Source of the DNA: Rickettsia rhipicephali str. 3-7-female6-CWPP
GTDB lineage: Bacteria; Pseudomonadota; Alphaproteobacteria; Rickettsiales; Rickettsiaceae
NCBI RefSeq assembly: GCF_000284075.1
Contig: NC_017042.1
Location: forward strand, 620,001-684,000
Direction of reading: 5' to 3'
Length of the DNA: 64,000 bases
Numbering within the stretch: position 1 is the first letter of the stretch; each line of letters begins with the position of its first letter. The notes beneath the pieces were generated by a model that had not been told where the DNA came from, ran no database searches, and saw only the letters and a list, made by a program, of their open reading frames with translations. Made by a program: the position numbers and the translations under genes. Below are positions 41,522 to 51,000 of this stretch, piece after piece.

Positions 41522-42133
41522 TTAATACATGAAAATATCGATTTCATTCCAACCGATAAGGTCTAAATTAGCTCTTGTCGGTAAAAAACGGAAAATATCT
41601 TGGGCAAGTTCATACCTATTTTCTTTAAGTAGCATTTTTTGTAAAATATCTTTTAACTGATGCAAATAAAGCACATCTTTTGCTGCATATTCTTTTTGTT
41701 CTGAAGATAAATTATCAGCACCCCAATAGGAAGATTGTTGTTGTTTTGAAATATTTATATTAAGCAATTCTCGGCACAAATCCTTAAGCCCATGACTATC
41801 GGTATAAGTTCTAACTAGTTTTGAAGATATTTTAGTACAAAAGATATTTTCTAAATCTATACTTAAATATTTTTTTATGGATGCTAGATCAAATCTAGCA
41901 AAATGAAATATCTTGCATCTAGTTTTATCTAGTAATAATGCTTTTAAATTAGGAGCTGTATAATCTTGATTTGTAAAATGAACAAGATGAGCTTCACCAT
42001 TGCCGTTACTAAATTGTAGCAAACATAGTTTATCTCTATGTAGATTTAGCCCCATTGTCTCGGTATCTATAGCTAGATCTCCTTCAAGTTCAAAATTATT
42101 AGGTAGGTCGTTTTGATAAATTTTTATAGTCAT
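41522..42133 (-). CDS. rnd: RNase D-like 3'-5' exonuclease
   Basis: DEDD exonuclease domain protein of 203 residues. AIDTETMGLNL supplies the first Asp-Glu pair, FHFARFDLASI the next Asp, and YAAKDVLYLHQL the last Tyr-Asp motif. It lacks the HRDC domains of full RNase D (about 370 residues), as short alphaproteobacterial versions do. The expected role is 3' trimming of tRNA precursors or other small RNAs. Repeats flank it on both sides. Confidence 0.85.
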   Translation of the reverse strand: MTIKIYQNDLPNNFELEGDLAIDTETMGLNLHRDKLCLLQFSNGNGEAHLVHFTNQDYTAPNLKALLLDKTRCKIFHFARFDLASIKKYLSIDLENIFCTKISSKLVRTYTDSHGLKDLCRELLNINISKQQQSSYWGADNLSSEQKEYAAKDVLYLHQLKDILQKMLLKENRYELAQDIFRFLPTRANLDLIGWNEIDIFMY

Positions 42134-42159
42134 AAATGATTTTTAATTCCTTTTAATCA

Positions 42160-42275
42160 ATAATGTTGTTGTGCGGATCGAAAAACGCGTTCTGTGTCAT
42201 ACCGTGGCTTGACCACGGTATCCAAAAAAAATTAAAAAAGACTGGATCCCGCGATCAAGTCGCGGGATGACAACA
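42160..42275. repeat. Linker plus family B palindrome
   Basis: The linker ATGTTGTTGTGCGGATCG (42161-42178) leads into TCATACCGTGGCTTGACCAC and partner CGCGATCAAGTCGCGGGATGAC around a short A-rich core. This is a plus-sense copy of the linker seen elsewhere in reverse. Confidence 0.72.
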
Positions 42276-42283
42276 AAGTTTTG

Positions 42284-42589
42284 TTATTGGTGATTAAACA
42301 CCTGCTCATTTGGAGCAGCTAATCCTAAAACTTTCTTTGCTTGTTCTTCTAACATATCTTTATTTAGAGATTCCGTTCGAAGTAATTTGACGTTATGCTC
42401 AAGTTCTACTCTTGCGGCTCGTAAGCCTTTTAGTTCATCATAAGCTTTTTCAAGCTGCCTATTTACTTTTAAATATGCAATAATCCCTTTGTTACCATAT
42501 ATGCAATGAAAAACAAAATATCCAAGCAGTAAAGCTAAAAAGATATTTAAAATTATTTTTTTAGAATGATTATTTAAATGTATTATCAT
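42284..42589 (-). CDS. ftsB: FtsB-like septum formation initiator protein
   Basis: Small bitopic membrane protein of 101 residues. One membrane helix (about 11-30) is followed by a coiled-coil (about 38-75, VNRQLEKAYDELKGLRAARV) and a short C-terminal motif AKKVLGLAAPNE, as in FtsB/DivIC proteins of the divisome. Its ATG overlaps the cdsA stop by four bases. Identity rests on topology and the DivIC-type tail, so another small coiled-coil membrane protein remains possible. Confidence 0.75.
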   Translation of the reverse strand: MIIHLNNHSKKIILNIFLALLLGYFVFHCIYGNKGIIAYLKVNRQLEKAYDELKGLRAARVELEHNVKLLRTESLNKDMLEEQAKKVLGLAAPNEQVFNHQ

Positions 42590-43278
42590 AAATATATATT
42601 CATAAGAAATAATATCGGAGCGGTTAAAATAATACTATCAAATCTGTCTAGCACTCCTCCATGACCGGGTATTATATGACTGCTATCTTTAATATTAAAT
42701 TTTCGCTTAAAATATGAAATAACTAAATCACTTAATTGAGCTATTAATGCTAATATACAACTAATTATAAACAAATAAATTTTATTTGAAAAATAGTAAT
42801 TTGCAATATGAAAGTTTGGTATAAAACTAACTAATACCGCAACTAAACCTGCTGATAATACTCCCGTCACTAAACCGCTCCAGGTTTTTTTAGGACTAAG
42901 TTTCGGAGCAAGTGTTGCTCCTTTAAAAGTTTTGCCGCCAATCATAGCGAAAGTATCTACTGACCACATTATGCAAAAATAAAGCATAATAAGCCATTTA
43001 TTGGTATCTTCTATACTTAAAAATATTAATAGGCTTATAGGAATCGGAATAATAATTAGCCCGCTTAATAGATAAGGAATAGAAGAGTAGGTCATATTAT
43101 ACCATTCACTTAACATTCCTGTACCTACTAATATCATTAGAATATAGAATAAAGGCTTACACCATAATATAGCTACGACAAATAACGGAACTAAAACTAT
43201 ACCGGACAGGATTCTTAAATATATGTTTGATTTTTGTTTATCTTTTGCCAAATGTTCTTTTCCTTTTTGAGTAATCAT
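42586..43278 (-). CDS. cdsA: Phosphatidate cytidylyltransferase
   Basis: Makes CDP-diacylglycerol from phosphatidate and CTP in the inner membrane, the entry to phospholipid synthesis. About six membrane segments are visible. The family signature near the C-terminus reads HIIPGHGGVLDRFDSIILTA; LSPKKTWSGLVTG is a second conserved block. Its 230 residues are on the short side. The start lies 41 bases inside the uppS end, so the two genes overlap; a later start is conceivable but would remove residues before the first helix. Confidence 0.92.
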   Translation of the reverse strand: MITQKGKEHLAKDKQKSNIYLRILSGIVLVPLFVVAILWCKPLFYILMILVGTGMLSEWYNMTYSSIPYLLSGLIIIPIPISLLIFLSIEDTNKWLIMLYFCIMWSVDTFAMIGGKTFKGATLAPKLSPKKTWSGLVTGVLSAGLVAVLVSFIPNFHIANYYFSNKIYLFIISCILALIAQLSDLVISYFKRKFNIKDSSHIIPGHGGVLDRFDSIILTAPILFLMNIYL

Positions 43279-43918
43279 TTATAGCTTCTTGTATATCATC
43301 TTTATTAAAATCAGGCCAATATTTGGGTGAGAAATATAATTCAGCATAAGCTGCTTGCCAAAGCAAGAAATTACTGATGCGATAAACCCCGCCCGGTCTT
43401 ATTAATAAATCTACATCCGGCATTTCAGGATCATATAAAGCGTGTTGTATATCGCTGTCACTGACTGCTTTTTTACCGCTTGTAATAATTGTTGTGCAGG
43501 CATCAACTATTTCTTGACGACTTCCATAACTAAAAGCTATACAAAGTGTTATTTTATTATTATTTTTTGTTAATTCTATAGCATTATTTATTTGTTTTTG
43601 CAATGAGATACTTAATAAATTAAGCCTACCTATTACTTTTAGTTTAACGCCGTTTTTATGTAAAGTATTTAATTCGGTTTTTAAATAAATACTTAATAGT
43701 TTTATTAAGAAATCTACTTCCGTGCTTGAGCGTTGCCAATTTTCGGAAGAGAAAGTATATAAAGTTATATAAGGTATGTTAAGGTTAATAAACTCAGGCA
43801 GTAATTCACGAATTTTATCGGCTCCTGCTTTATGCCCTTCAGATTTTGTTACGTTATGCCGATCTGCCCAACGAGCATTACCGTCCATTATTATTGCTAA
43901 ATGTTTTATGTTAGTCAT
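43238..43918 (-). CDS. uppS: Undecaprenyl diphosphate synthase (cis-prenyltransferase)
   Basis: Builds the C55 lipid carrier used for peptidoglycan and surface glycans. Conserved regions: IIMDGNARWADRH with catalytic Asp12, TLYTFSSENWQRS, and LLIRPGGVYRISNFLLWQAA near the C-terminus. I chose ATG 43918 (226 residues), where MTNIKHLAIIMDGN begins at the usual distance; an earlier ATG lies next to a repeat. It is followed by cdsA and ftsB in a tight group. Confidence 0.94.
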   Translation of the reverse strand: MTNIKHLAIIMDGNARWADRHNVTKSEGHKAGADKIRELLPEFINLNIPYITLYTFSSENWQRSSTEVDFLIKLLSIYLKTELNTLHKNGVKLKVIGRLNLLSISLQKQINNAIELTKNNNKITLCIAFSYGSRQEIVDACTTIITSGKKAVSDSDIQHALYDPEMPDVDLLIRPGGVYRISNFLLWQAAYAELYFSPKYWPDFNKDDIQEAINDYSKRKRTFGKR

Positions 43919-43944
43919 TATTTTATATTTTAGATGTTGCTGCA

Positions 43945-44060
43945 TGGGTCGATTTTTCCATCATTGTGAGCGACTGCAAGGAGCGTGGCAATCTCATGAA
44001 ACAATATAAAATTTCTGAGATTGTCACGCTCTCGGCCTTGCCTCTCTCCTCGCAATGACG
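43945..44060. repeat. Linker plus family C palindrome
   Basis: The linker TGCATGGGTCGATTTTTCCA is followed by TCATTGTGAGCGACTGCAAG and partner CTCCTCGCAATGACG. Inner arms GGCAATCTCATG / GAGATTGTCACG. It lies between the histidine kinase and uppS. Confidence 0.72.
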
Positions 44061-44092
44061 ATTTGGTATCTACACGGGAATGACATCAGTAG

Positions 44093-45532
44093 TCATATTT
44101 TAGGTATTTCGATTCTTACCGATAGCCCGCCTAAATCCTTGCTATCTTCTAAATAAATAGAGCCTTTATGATCGTTTATTATTTCTTTAGTAATAGCAAG
44201 CCCAAGTCCTACGTTACTTGCATTATCAAGCTGTCTTGCTTTATCCGATCTATAAAACGGTTTAAATACAAGGTGTGTTTCCGTATCATCTATACCGGGA
44301 CCGTTATCCTCAATAATTATAGCTACGGTAGATGAATTATCTTTTGAGGATATCTTAATTTTAGTTCCATATTTTATAGCGTTACCGATTAAATTAGACA
44401 AGGCTCTTTCAAAAGAATTCGGCTTAATGCGTACTGCTAGTTTATCTAAATTAGTAGATTTTATAAATTCAATATTTACATGTGACCATTTGTTAAAAAA
44501 ACGTTCCATCCAAGGTAATAATAAAATGTCTTCAAATTCTTCTGTACTTTCACCTTTAGCAAAATCTAAATAAGAATTTATCATTTGCTGCATAGTTAAT
44601 ATATCTTGTTTTAACCCTTTGCTTTCTTCGCTTTCTTCCATCAATTCAAGTTGTAGCTTCATTCTTGTTAAAGGAGTTCTAAGGTCATGAGAAATCATAG
44701 CAAGCATAGTGGTTTTTTTAGTAATTTGTTTTTCAATACGAGCTTTCATTTTTAAAAAAGCAAGCCCTGCTTTTCTTATTTCTAAGGCTCCTGAAGGTTT
44801 GAAATTTTTGCCTTTTAAAACACCTCGACCAAATTTATCCATGCTATCCGCAAGAGTGAGTATTGATTTAATTTGATTTTTGGAGAAAATAATAGAAACA
44901 GAAAGTAATATAACAGTTAAAGATATAATCCATAAAACAAATATATATACTGTAGGATTAAGTAGTAACTTTGCAGGAAAAGTAATATATAATACTCCAT
45001 CTTTTAATTCTAAAAATACTTCAATTTTATTTTCCTTATTTAGTTTAACTATATTTTTTTCATGGATTTTTGTAGCTAAAATATTTTTAAATATAGTTAA
45101 AGGTTCACCTAATTTAGGCTGTTTTATAGATAACTTTTTATTAAGCTGAAACTGATAAGATAAATTAAGATAATTTTCCGATAAATGGGTTATCTCTCTT
45201 GAATTATTTCTATGTTCTTTAATCAATGATTCTATTTCATTGATAATAATAGTACTAGTATAATATGAAACATTATACCAATGACGATCGTAAAACAAAA
45301 ATATAGCAACGATTTGTCCTATTAAAATCGGAATGATTATAATAAACATAAACCGTACAAATAATGTTCTCGGTAAAGCATATTTCAAAGAGCTTGATAC
45401 AAGCGAATTTTTCAAGACTCGTCTGTGCTCACGTATTTTTATACGCTGTGCAGGCTCGCTTTTAAATTCATCTTGTCTGAAGCTCTTTGAAATATGCTGT
45501 AATAATTTAGATATAAAGTGCATAGCCTTCAT
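44093..45532 (-). CDS. EnvZ-like sensor histidine kinase with palindromic insert
   Basis: Inner-membrane sensor kinase that phosphorylates the response regulator encoded just upstream. Two membrane helices (about 58-80 and 195-220) flank a periplasmic sensor part. HAMP follows, then the H-box ISHDLRTPLTRMKLQLELM, the N-box (NLIGNAIKYG), DNGPGI and GLGLAI. A family E palindrome is inserted in frame before the first helix (about residues 12-52, [20 protein letters not shown]). The catalytic part is intact. The start overlaps the regulator gene by 26 bases. The signal is unknown; osmolarity is only the EnvZ precedent. Confidence 0.9.
   Translation of the reverse strand: MKAMHFISKLLQHISKSFRQDEFKSEPAQRIKIREHRRVLKNSLVSSSLKYALPRTLFVRFMFIIIIPILIGQIVAIFLFYDRHWYNVSYYTSTIIINEIESLIKEHRNNSREITHLSENYLNLSYQFQLNKKLSIKQPKLGEPLTIFKNILATKIHEKNIVKLNKENKIEVFLELKDGVLYITFPAKLLLNPTVYIFVLWIISLTVILLSVSIIFSKNQIKSILTLADSMDKFGRGVLKGKNFKPSGALEIRKAGLAFLKMKARIEKQITKKTTMLAMISHDLRTPLTRMKLQLELMEESEESKGLKQDILTMQQMINSYLDFAKGESTEEFEDILLLPWMERFFNKWSHVNIEFIKSTNLDKLAVRIKPNSFERALSNLIGNAIKYGTKIKISSKDNSSTVAIIIEDNGPGIDDTETHLVFKPFYRSDKARQLDNASNVGLGLAITKEIINDHKGSIYLEDSKDLGGLSVRIEIPKI
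45378..45497. repeat. Family E palindrome inserted in the histidine kinase gene
   Basis: Perfect 18-bp inverted repeats GCATATTTCAAAGAGCTT / AAGCTCTTTGAAATATGC bound exactly 120 bp (40 codons). It is the best bounded copy of this family here. Confidence 0.85.
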
Positions 45533-46187
45533 TACGCACGGTTTTTAAATATTTCGGCTCTTTTGGGTTGTCTTCTATTTTGTTTCTTATTCTTGTAATT
45601 TGTACATCGATAGAACGCATACTAAGCCCTCCCATTATTTTTGACAGTTCAAAACGACTAGTAGATTTACCGGAATTTTTTATTAATATCTCAAGTAATT
45701 TTTGTTCAGTAGAGCTAAGAGATACAATTTGATTATTCTTGGTAAATTCTTTTGTATCGGAATTATAAAAATTATTGCCGAATTTAATTATATTCGTTTC
45801 TTTTTTAAAGTTATTATAATTATTGATTAAGTTATTTATCCGAAGTAATAATTCTCTCGGTTCAAAAGGTTTAGTTATATAATCAGAGGCACCGGCTTCA
45901 AGTCCTTTAACACGGTCATCGGCTTCCGATAAAGCAGTAAGCATAACTATAGGAATATTATTACCGGCATCCCTTATAGTAGTAGCAAAATCAAGTCCTG
46001 TTATTTCAGGTAACATAACATCTAAAATAATTAAATCATAATTAGAAGTTTTTAATAGATTTTTAGCTTCTATGACTGAGCTTGCCGTTGATACTAAAAA
46101 CGCGTTTTTATTTAAAAATTGCTTTAAAAGTGCTAATATTCTGCTATCATCATCAACGATTAAAAGATGTGCTTTGTATGTATGCAT
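45507..46187 (-). CDS. ompR: OmpR-type response regulator
   Basis: Two-domain transcription factor. The receiver domain (1-120) has the acidic pocket VDDD (11-14), phosphoacceptor Asp56 in ILDVMLPEITG, the switch Thr in MLTAL and Lys in ITKPF. The C-terminal winged helix includes LSSTEQKLLEILIKNSGKST and RIRNKIEDNPKEPKYLKTVR. At 226 residues it is complete. It overlaps the sensor kinase gene that follows, forming a classical pair. Target promoters cannot be read here. Confidence 0.92.
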   Translation of the reverse strand: MHTYKAHLLIVDDDSRILALLKQFLNKNAFLVSTASSVIEAKNLLKTSNYDLIILDVMLPEITGLDFATTIRDAGNNIPIVMLTALSEADDRVKGLEAGASDYITKPFEPRELLLRINNLINNYNNFKKETNIIKFGNNFYNSDTKEFTKNNQIVSLSSTEQKLLEILIKNSGKSTSRFELSKIMGGLSMRSIDVQITRIRNKIEDNPKEPKYLKTVRNEGYALYI

Positions 46188-46214
46188 GTATACTCGTTTA
46201 ATTTAAAAAAATTG

Positions 46215-46345
46215 TATTTCACTATTGTCATCCCGTGGCTTGACCACGGGATCTTATGTCGCAGGCTGTGTTCTGAGATCCTGCGATCAAGTCGCGGGAT
46301 GACGTTAAATGCTACTGGATTCCTGCTTTCGCGGGCATGATATAA
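46215..46345. repeat. Composite repeat: family B palindrome and a family A half
   Basis: TCATCCCGTGGCTTGACCAC and GATCAAGTCGCGGGATGAC form a family B unit (46221-46303). It is followed by CTGGATTCCTGCTTTCGCGG, the right half of family A. This looks like two repeats abutting or recombining. Confidence 0.65.
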
Positions 46346-46402
46346 GAGCTACGGCCGTATAGCTCATGACGATTGACAATACTTTAATATAAATATAGGT
46401 TA

Positions 46403-47275
46403 ATGACAATGATAAAACTAGAGCAAATTTTTTGGCATGTTTGGATTAACGGTGATTTAGTTCCTTATCAATTTGCAAGGATTCATGTTTTGACTCATAG
46501 CCTGCATTATTCAGGATCGGTATTTGAGGGTGAGAGAGCTTATAACGGCAAAGTTTTTAAACTAAAAGAACATACGGCAAGATTAATAAAATCAGCAGAA
46601 GCATTAGGTTTGAAAGTACCTTATAATATAGACGAGATAATAAAAGCTCATGAACTTGTAATAAAACAAAATAATATTAAGGATGCATATATAAGACCGC
46701 TTATTTGGTGCGGAGACGAGTCGCTAAATATCACTAATCAGTATTTATCTACTAATCTTTTGATTGCCGGTATTCCATCTATGCCGAGGTCTTTTGAGAA
46801 AGGTATAAATTTGCATGTAAGCCGCTGGCGTAAAGCAATGCCTGATAGCACCCCGGTACAATCTAAATCCGCCGCTCAATATAATATGGCAATAACGAGT
46901 AAAAAAGAAGCTAAGGCTCTTGGCTATGATGATGCATTATTACTTGATTATGAAGGGTATATTGCTGAATGCACTACAACAAATATTTTCTTTGTTAAAG
47001 ATAAAATATTATATACTCCAATTGCCGATAGGTTTTTAAACGGTATAACAAGACAGACTATTATTGAAATTGCAAAAGATTTAGGTCTAGAAGTAAAAGA
47101 AGAGCGTTTAAAATTAGAGCAAATAGAGGATTTTACCGGATGTTTTGTTACAGGCACGGTAATTGAGGTACAAAATATTGATTCTATAGATCTTGGCAAT
47201 AAAAAGATTATTTTTGATGATCATAAAATTGCAGATCGTTTGAAAGAAGAGTATGGGCGTGTTGTTAGGGAGTAG
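46403..47275 (+). CDS. ilvE: Branched-chain amino acid aminotransferase
   Basis: PLP enzyme of fold type IV that exchanges amino groups between Leu/Ile/Val and glutamate. [19 protein letters not shown] is the N-terminal substrate loop, SKSAAQYN holds the Schiff-base Lys, and [11 protein letters not shown] and [12 protein letters not shown] are C-terminal family motifs. Length is 290 residues. A second ATG at 46409 has better spacing from AGGT (46397-46400) and could be the real start. No other ilv genes are in the window, so it may serve salvage rather than full synthesis. Confidence 0.93.
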   Translation: MTMIKLEQIFWHVWINGDLVPYQFARIHVLTHSLHYSGSVFEGERAYNGKVFKLKEHTARLIKSAEALGLKVPYNIDEIIKAHELVIKQNNIKDAYIRPLIWCGDESLNITNQYLSTNLLIAGIPSMPRSFEKGINLHVSRWRKAMPDSTPVQSKSAAQYNMAITSKKEAKALGYDDALLLDYEGYIAECTTTNIFFVKDKILYTPIADRFLNGITRQTIIEIAKDLGLEVKEERLKLEQIEDFTGCFVTGTVIEVQNIDSIDLGNKKIIFDDHKIADRLKEEYGRVVRE

Positions 47276-47281
47276 AAGAAA

Positions 47282-47425
47282 CGTCATTGCGAGGAGGTAT
47301 TGCCTGTGTATGGATACCGAGTCGTCATTGCGAGCAGTAGTAGACTGCGTGACAATCTCATCACATAATAACAAACTCCTGAGATTGCTGCGTCGAATTA
47401 CTACGTAATGCTGCTCGCAATGACG
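47282..47425. repeat. Nested family C palindrome with linker
   Basis: A half-site (CGTCATTGCGAGGAGGT) and linker TTGCCTGTGTATGGATACC precede a full unit CGTCATTGCGAGCAGTAGTA to TGCTGCTCGCAATGACG, with inner CAATCTCATC / GAGATTGCTGCG. It lies between ilvE and dapA. Confidence 0.75.
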
Positions 47426-47460
47426 ATGTAATAAGCTAAACAATTAAAATCAAAAAAATC

Positions 47461-48345
47461 ATGCATAACATATTTAAAGGTTTAATTACCGCACTTATAA
47501 CACCTTTTAAAGATAATAAGTTAGACTTATATGCTTTAGAGAGAATTGTAAAACATCAAATAAAGTATGAAGTCGATGCATTATTAATTGCAGGCTCAAC
47601 GGGAGAAAGTAGTAGTTTAAGCTTTGAAGAATATAAATTATTACTGCAAACTAGCGTAGAAATCGTTAATAAATGTATTCCTATAATAAGCGGGTGTTCA
47701 TCAAATAATACTACTTATGCAAGAGCACTTGCAGCGGAATCTACAAAAATCGGCGTAGATGGTTTTATGGCTAGTCCACCATCTTATGTCAAACCTACCC
47801 AACACGGGATTTATAAGCATTTTGAAGCATTGCATGAAGCGTGTAATCTACCTATTATGTTATATTCAGCTCCAACTAGAAGCGGAGTAGATTTTTCTGA
47901 TGAGACAATATTGAGACTTAGCAAGCTACCGCGTATTTTAGCATTAAAAGATTGTGGTGTAGATTTAGAACGTCCATTGCGGATCAGATCAACAGTTAAA
48001 AAGGATTTCAATATTTTAACCGGTAATGATGAAGTAGTCTTAGCTTTTAACGCTCAAGGTGGGGTAGGGTGGACTTCTGTAGCCTCTAATATTGTTCCTA
48101 ATATATGTAAAGAGCTATTAGAAAAATGGAATAAGAACGATACTAAAGGAGCATTAGAAATCCATCAGAAATTACTACCTTTATATACAGCATTATTTGT
48201 AGAATCTAATCCGATTCCGATAAAATATGCTGCACATTATTTAGGTTTATGTGAAAATGAAATTAGACCCCCATTAACTGAAGCAAGCGATAGTGCCAAA
48301 AAACAAATTGAAAACATCATAACATCACTATCTATAAAAATATGA
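47461..48345 (+). CDS. dapA: 4-hydroxy-tetrahydrodipicolinate synthase
   Basis: Condenses pyruvate with aspartate semialdehyde, the committed step to diaminopimelate and lysine. A TIM-barrel class I aldolase of 294 residues. GSTGES (45-50) is the N-terminal signature, and catalytic residues Tyr135 ([10 protein letters not shown]), Arg140 and the Schiff-base Lys163 (ALKDCGVD) are in place. The stop overlaps the smpB start (ATGA), so the two are coupled. It works in the same pathway as dapF. Confidence 0.96.
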   Translation: MHNIFKGLITALITPFKDNKLDLYALERIVKHQIKYEVDALLIAGSTGESSSLSFEEYKLLLQTSVEIVNKCIPIISGCSSNNTTYARALAAESTKIGVDGFMASPPSYVKPTQHGIYKHFEALHEACNLPIMLYSAPTRSGVDFSDETILRLSKLPRILALKDCGVDLERPLRIRSTVKKDFNILTGNDEVVLAFNAQGGVGWTSVASNIVPNICKELLEKWNKNDTKGALEIHQKLLPLYTALFVESNPIPIKYAAHYLGLCENEIRPPLTEASDSAKKQIENIITSLSIKI

Positions 48346-48800
48346 CCGAATATAAGAAAGTTATTGCACAAAATAAGAAAGCCCTTTTTAATTATTTTAT
48401 TGAAGAAAGATTAGAAGCGGGTATTGTATTAAAGGGTAGTGAAGTACAGTCTCTGCGTCAAGGCAAAGCTTCTATAGAAGAAAGTCATGCGACAGATACC
48501 GGACATGAGGTATTTTTGTATAACTGCCATATTGCAGAATATGAAAAAGCGAATAGATTTAATCATGCTACTCGTAGACCGCGTAAATTATTGTTGCATA
48601 CTAAAGAGATAAAGAAAATTATCGGTAGAATTAGAATAAAAGGCTATACGCTAGTAGCTCTTTCTATGTATTTTAATAAAAAAAATAAAGTGAAAGTTGA
48701 ACTTGGTATTGCTAAAGGTAAGAAATTACATGATAAAAGAGAGTCAATTCAAGAAAAAGACTGGAAAAGAGATCAGAGCAGATTAATAAGACAGAAGTAA
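48342..48800 (+). CDS. smpB: SsrA-binding protein SmpB
   Basis: Binds tmRNA and delivers it to stalled ribosomes for trans-translation. The conserved start [20 protein letters not shown] and [18 protein letters not shown], the CHIAEY segment, and a basic C-terminal tail ([20 protein letters not shown]) are present. At 152 residues it is normal. No tmRNA gene was found in this window. A perfect hairpin lies 55 bases downstream. Confidence 0.96.
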   Translation: MTEYKKVIAQNKKALFNYFIEERLEAGIVLKGSEVQSLRQGKASIEESHATDTGHEVFLYNCHIAEYEKANRFNHATRRPRKLLLHTKEIKKIIGRIRIKGYTLVALSMYFNKKNKVKVELGIAKGKKLHDKRESIQEKDWKRDQSRLIRQK

Positions 48801-48853
48801 TGGACTTTGCTACACCGGATGACAAGCCGGCTTTGTTACAATAGCTCGTTATA

Positions 48854-48884
48854 TGTCATTCCCGCGAAAGCGGGAATGACATAT
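48854..48884. terminator. Family A hairpin after smpB, possible terminator
   Basis: ATGTCATTCCCGC and GCGGGAATGACAT form a perfect 13-bp stem with a GAAA loop. It is a core-less family A palindrome. The stem is strong but no clear T-run follows, so a terminator role for dapA-smpB is inferred. Confidence 0.5.
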
Positions 48885-48933
48885 AGAATTACTTAGACTT
48901 TAGGAAGATATTAAATTTTAAAAAAAGGTATTT

Positions 48934-49734
48934 ATGCAGCATATTATAGGTAAAATATTGGTTATATTTGTAGTTGTGATAGGAGTTTTATTTGTTTTCA
49001 AAACAATGCAAACTTATTCTACAAATCCGGTTTCCGTTGAGGTTAAACAAAGCGAAGATGCAAGAAAATGTGAAGAGGAAAGAGTACAAGAAATAATCAA
49101 AGATTATTTGCTTAAAACTCCGGAAATAATAATAGAATCAATAGAAGGGTTGCAAAAACGGAAAGTACAGGAAAATGAGACTAAAGTTAATAACTATCTA
49201 AAAGATAATAAGTTAGGTATTGAAGATAGCACAAGCTTTCCTGTTATAGGAAATAAAGACGGTGATGTAACAATAATTGTTTTTTTTGATTACAATTGTT
49301 CTTATTGTAAAAAAGGCGATGTTTCTATAAATGAATTATTGCAAAACGATCCAAAAGTTAAAGTTGTATTACGACCGCTTCCTATCCTTGGAGATGCTTC
49401 CGAATATCTTGCAAGAATAGTTTTAGCCGTTTATAAGGTTAATCCAAGTAAATTCAAAGCTGTTCATGATGAATTAATAAAAATAAGAGATGTGTCTAAG
49501 GAATCTATAAAAGAATTATTAACTGAGAATGGCTTAAATGCTACGGAAATTGAAGAAATTGCCGATAGCAATGAGATTAAAGATTTAATTACTCAAAATA
49601 TGAAAATAGCTAGAAGTCTTAGAATTCAAGGAGTACCTGCGTATATAATTGATTCAAAATTAATACCTGGGTTAATAGATTTCCCACAATTACTAAATAT
49701 AGTTAAAGAAATTAGGGATAATAAGAGTTCTTAA
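48934..49734 (+). CDS. Membrane-anchored DsbA-like thiol oxidoreductase
   Basis: Periplasmic thioredoxin-fold protein of the DsbA / BdbD / Com1-like group, expected to form or isomerise disulfides in exported proteins. One N-terminal hydrophobic segment (about 8-25) acts as anchor or signal, then a helical linker, then a thioredoxin domain with FFDYNCSYCKKGD (active-site CSYC). The cis-Pro loop IQGVPAYII follows. At 266 residues it fits alphaproteobacterial relatives. Which partner re-oxidises it is not shown here. Confidence 0.85.
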   Translation: MQHIIGKILVIFVVVIGVLFVFKTMQTYSTNPVSVEVKQSEDARKCEEERVQEIIKDYLLKTPEIIIESIEGLQKRKVQENETKVNNYLKDNKLGIEDSTSFPVIGNKDGDVTIIVFFDYNCSYCKKGDVSINELLQNDPKVKVVLRPLPILGDASEYLARIVLAVYKVNPSKFKAVHDELIKIRDVSKESIKELLTENGLNATEIEEIADSNEIKDLITQNMKIARSLRIQGVPAYIIDSKLIPGLIDFPQLLNIVKEIRDNKSS

Positions 49735-49775
49735 GAATTGTTGCGTAGACCAGAAGTGCATGTTATTCCCGCGAA

Positions 49776-49925
49776 AGCATTGTTGCATGGATACCAAATC
49801 ATCATTGCGAGGAGCGAAGCGACGTGGCAATCTTGTCAAGCATCCTGAAATTGCTTCGTCAATTACTTACGTAATTTCCTCGCAATGACGACTTTCAGTC
49901 TCCACGCAACAAGGTCTGGTAGGAA
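49776..49925. repeat. Linker, family C palindrome, second linker
   Basis: GCATTGTTGCATGGATACC (plus-sense linker) leads into TCATTGCGAGGAGCGAAGCG and TTTCCTCGCAATGACG (49801-49890), then the minus-sense linker CTCCACGCAACAAGGTC. The linker occurs in inverted copies on both sides, so the whole block is one larger palindrome. Confidence 0.72.
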
Positions 49926-49950
49926 TGACAGCAATTGCTCTTGAATCACT

Positions 49951-50829
49951 TTAGCCTTTATTTAGTAAATCTAACATAGTTTTACCGATATCTGCAGGGG
50001 ATCTAGTGATAGTTACGCCGGCACTTTGTAGAGCTTCAAGCTTATCTTTGGCACTTCCTGTTCCTCCGGCAATAATAGCTCCGGCATGTCCCATTCTTTT
50101 ACCTGGAGGTGCTGTAATACCTGCAATAAAGCTTACTATAGGTTTCTTGATTTTTGACTGCTTGATAAACTCAGCTGCATCTTCTTCTGCATTACCGCCA
50201 ATTTCACCGATCATAATAATTGCTTTTGTTTCATCATCTTTCAAAAACATCTCAATACAATCAACAAAATTAGTGCCGTTAACAGGATCGCCGCCTATAC
50301 CGACACACGTAGATTGTCCAAGTCCTACTGCTGTTGTTTGCGCTACTGCTTCATAAGTTAGAGTACCTGATCTTGAAACAATACCTATCGTTCCTCTTTT
50401 ATGAATATGCCCAGGCATAATACCGATTTTACATTCACCCGGTGTGATAACTCCAGGGCAGTTAGGACCGATTAATCTAGTTTTAGAACCGACTAAAGCA
50501 CGTTTTACTTTCACCATATCAAGCACCGGAATTCCTTCCGTTATACATACTACTACTTCAATTTTGGCATCGATTGCTTCTAATATCGAATCAGCGGCAA
50601 AGCCGGGCGGAACATATATAACGCTTGCATTTGCACCGGTTTTTGCTTTTGCTTCATGTACGGTATTATATACAGGTAAATCAAGGTGAGTATGACCGCC
50701 TTTGCCGGGTGTAACACCGCCAACCATGTTAGTGCCGTACGCTATCGCTTGTTCAGAGTGAAAAGTTCCTTGTGAACCAGTAAAACCCTGACAGATAACT
50801 TGTGTTTTTTTATTTATTAATATTGCCAT
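49951..50829 (-). CDS. sucD: Succinyl-CoA synthetase alpha subunit
   Basis: With SucC, converts succinyl-CoA, ADP and phosphate to succinate, CoA and ATP in the TCA cycle. The CoA-binding Rossmann domain ([19 protein letters not shown]), the [11 protein letters not shown] phosphate-binding loop and the C-terminal [11 protein letters not shown] with the phosphorylated His are present. At 292 residues it is complete. sucC lies upstream on the same strand; 171 bases with a family B palindrome separate them. Confidence 0.97.
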   Translation of the reverse strand: MAILINKKTQVICQGFTGSQGTFHSEQAIAYGTNMVGGVTPGKGGHTHLDLPVYNTVHEAKAKTGANASVIYVPPGFAADSILEAIDAKIEVVVCITEGIPVLDMVKVKRALVGSKTRLIGPNCPGVITPGECKIGIMPGHIHKRGTIGIVSRSGTLTYEAVAQTTAVGLGQSTCVGIGGDPVNGTNFVDCIEMFLKDDETKAIIMIGEIGGNAEEDAAEFIKQSKIKKPIVSFIAGITAPPGKRMGHAGAIIAGGTGSAKDKLEALQSAGVTITRSPADIGKTMLDLLNKG

Positions 50830-50866
50830 GTTAAATAATTTTTATTGTTTTTATTTTACTTTGATG

Positions 50867-50970
50867 TCATCCCGCAACTTGATCGCGTGATCCAGTCCTT
50901 TTTTAATTTTTTTATGGATACTGTGGTCAAGCCACGGTATGACACTGAACTGGTTTTTCGAGCCATACAA
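50867..50970. repeat. Family B palindrome with linker between sucC and sucD
   Basis: GTCATCCCGCAACTTGATCG and CTGTGGTCAAGCCACGGTATGAC, then the linker TTCGAGCCATACAACAAGG. The hairpin lies inside a presumed operon and could change the SucC:SucD transcript ratio. Confidence 0.72.
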
Positions 50971-51000
50971 CAAGGTCAATGCCTGCATAGCTCATGACGG

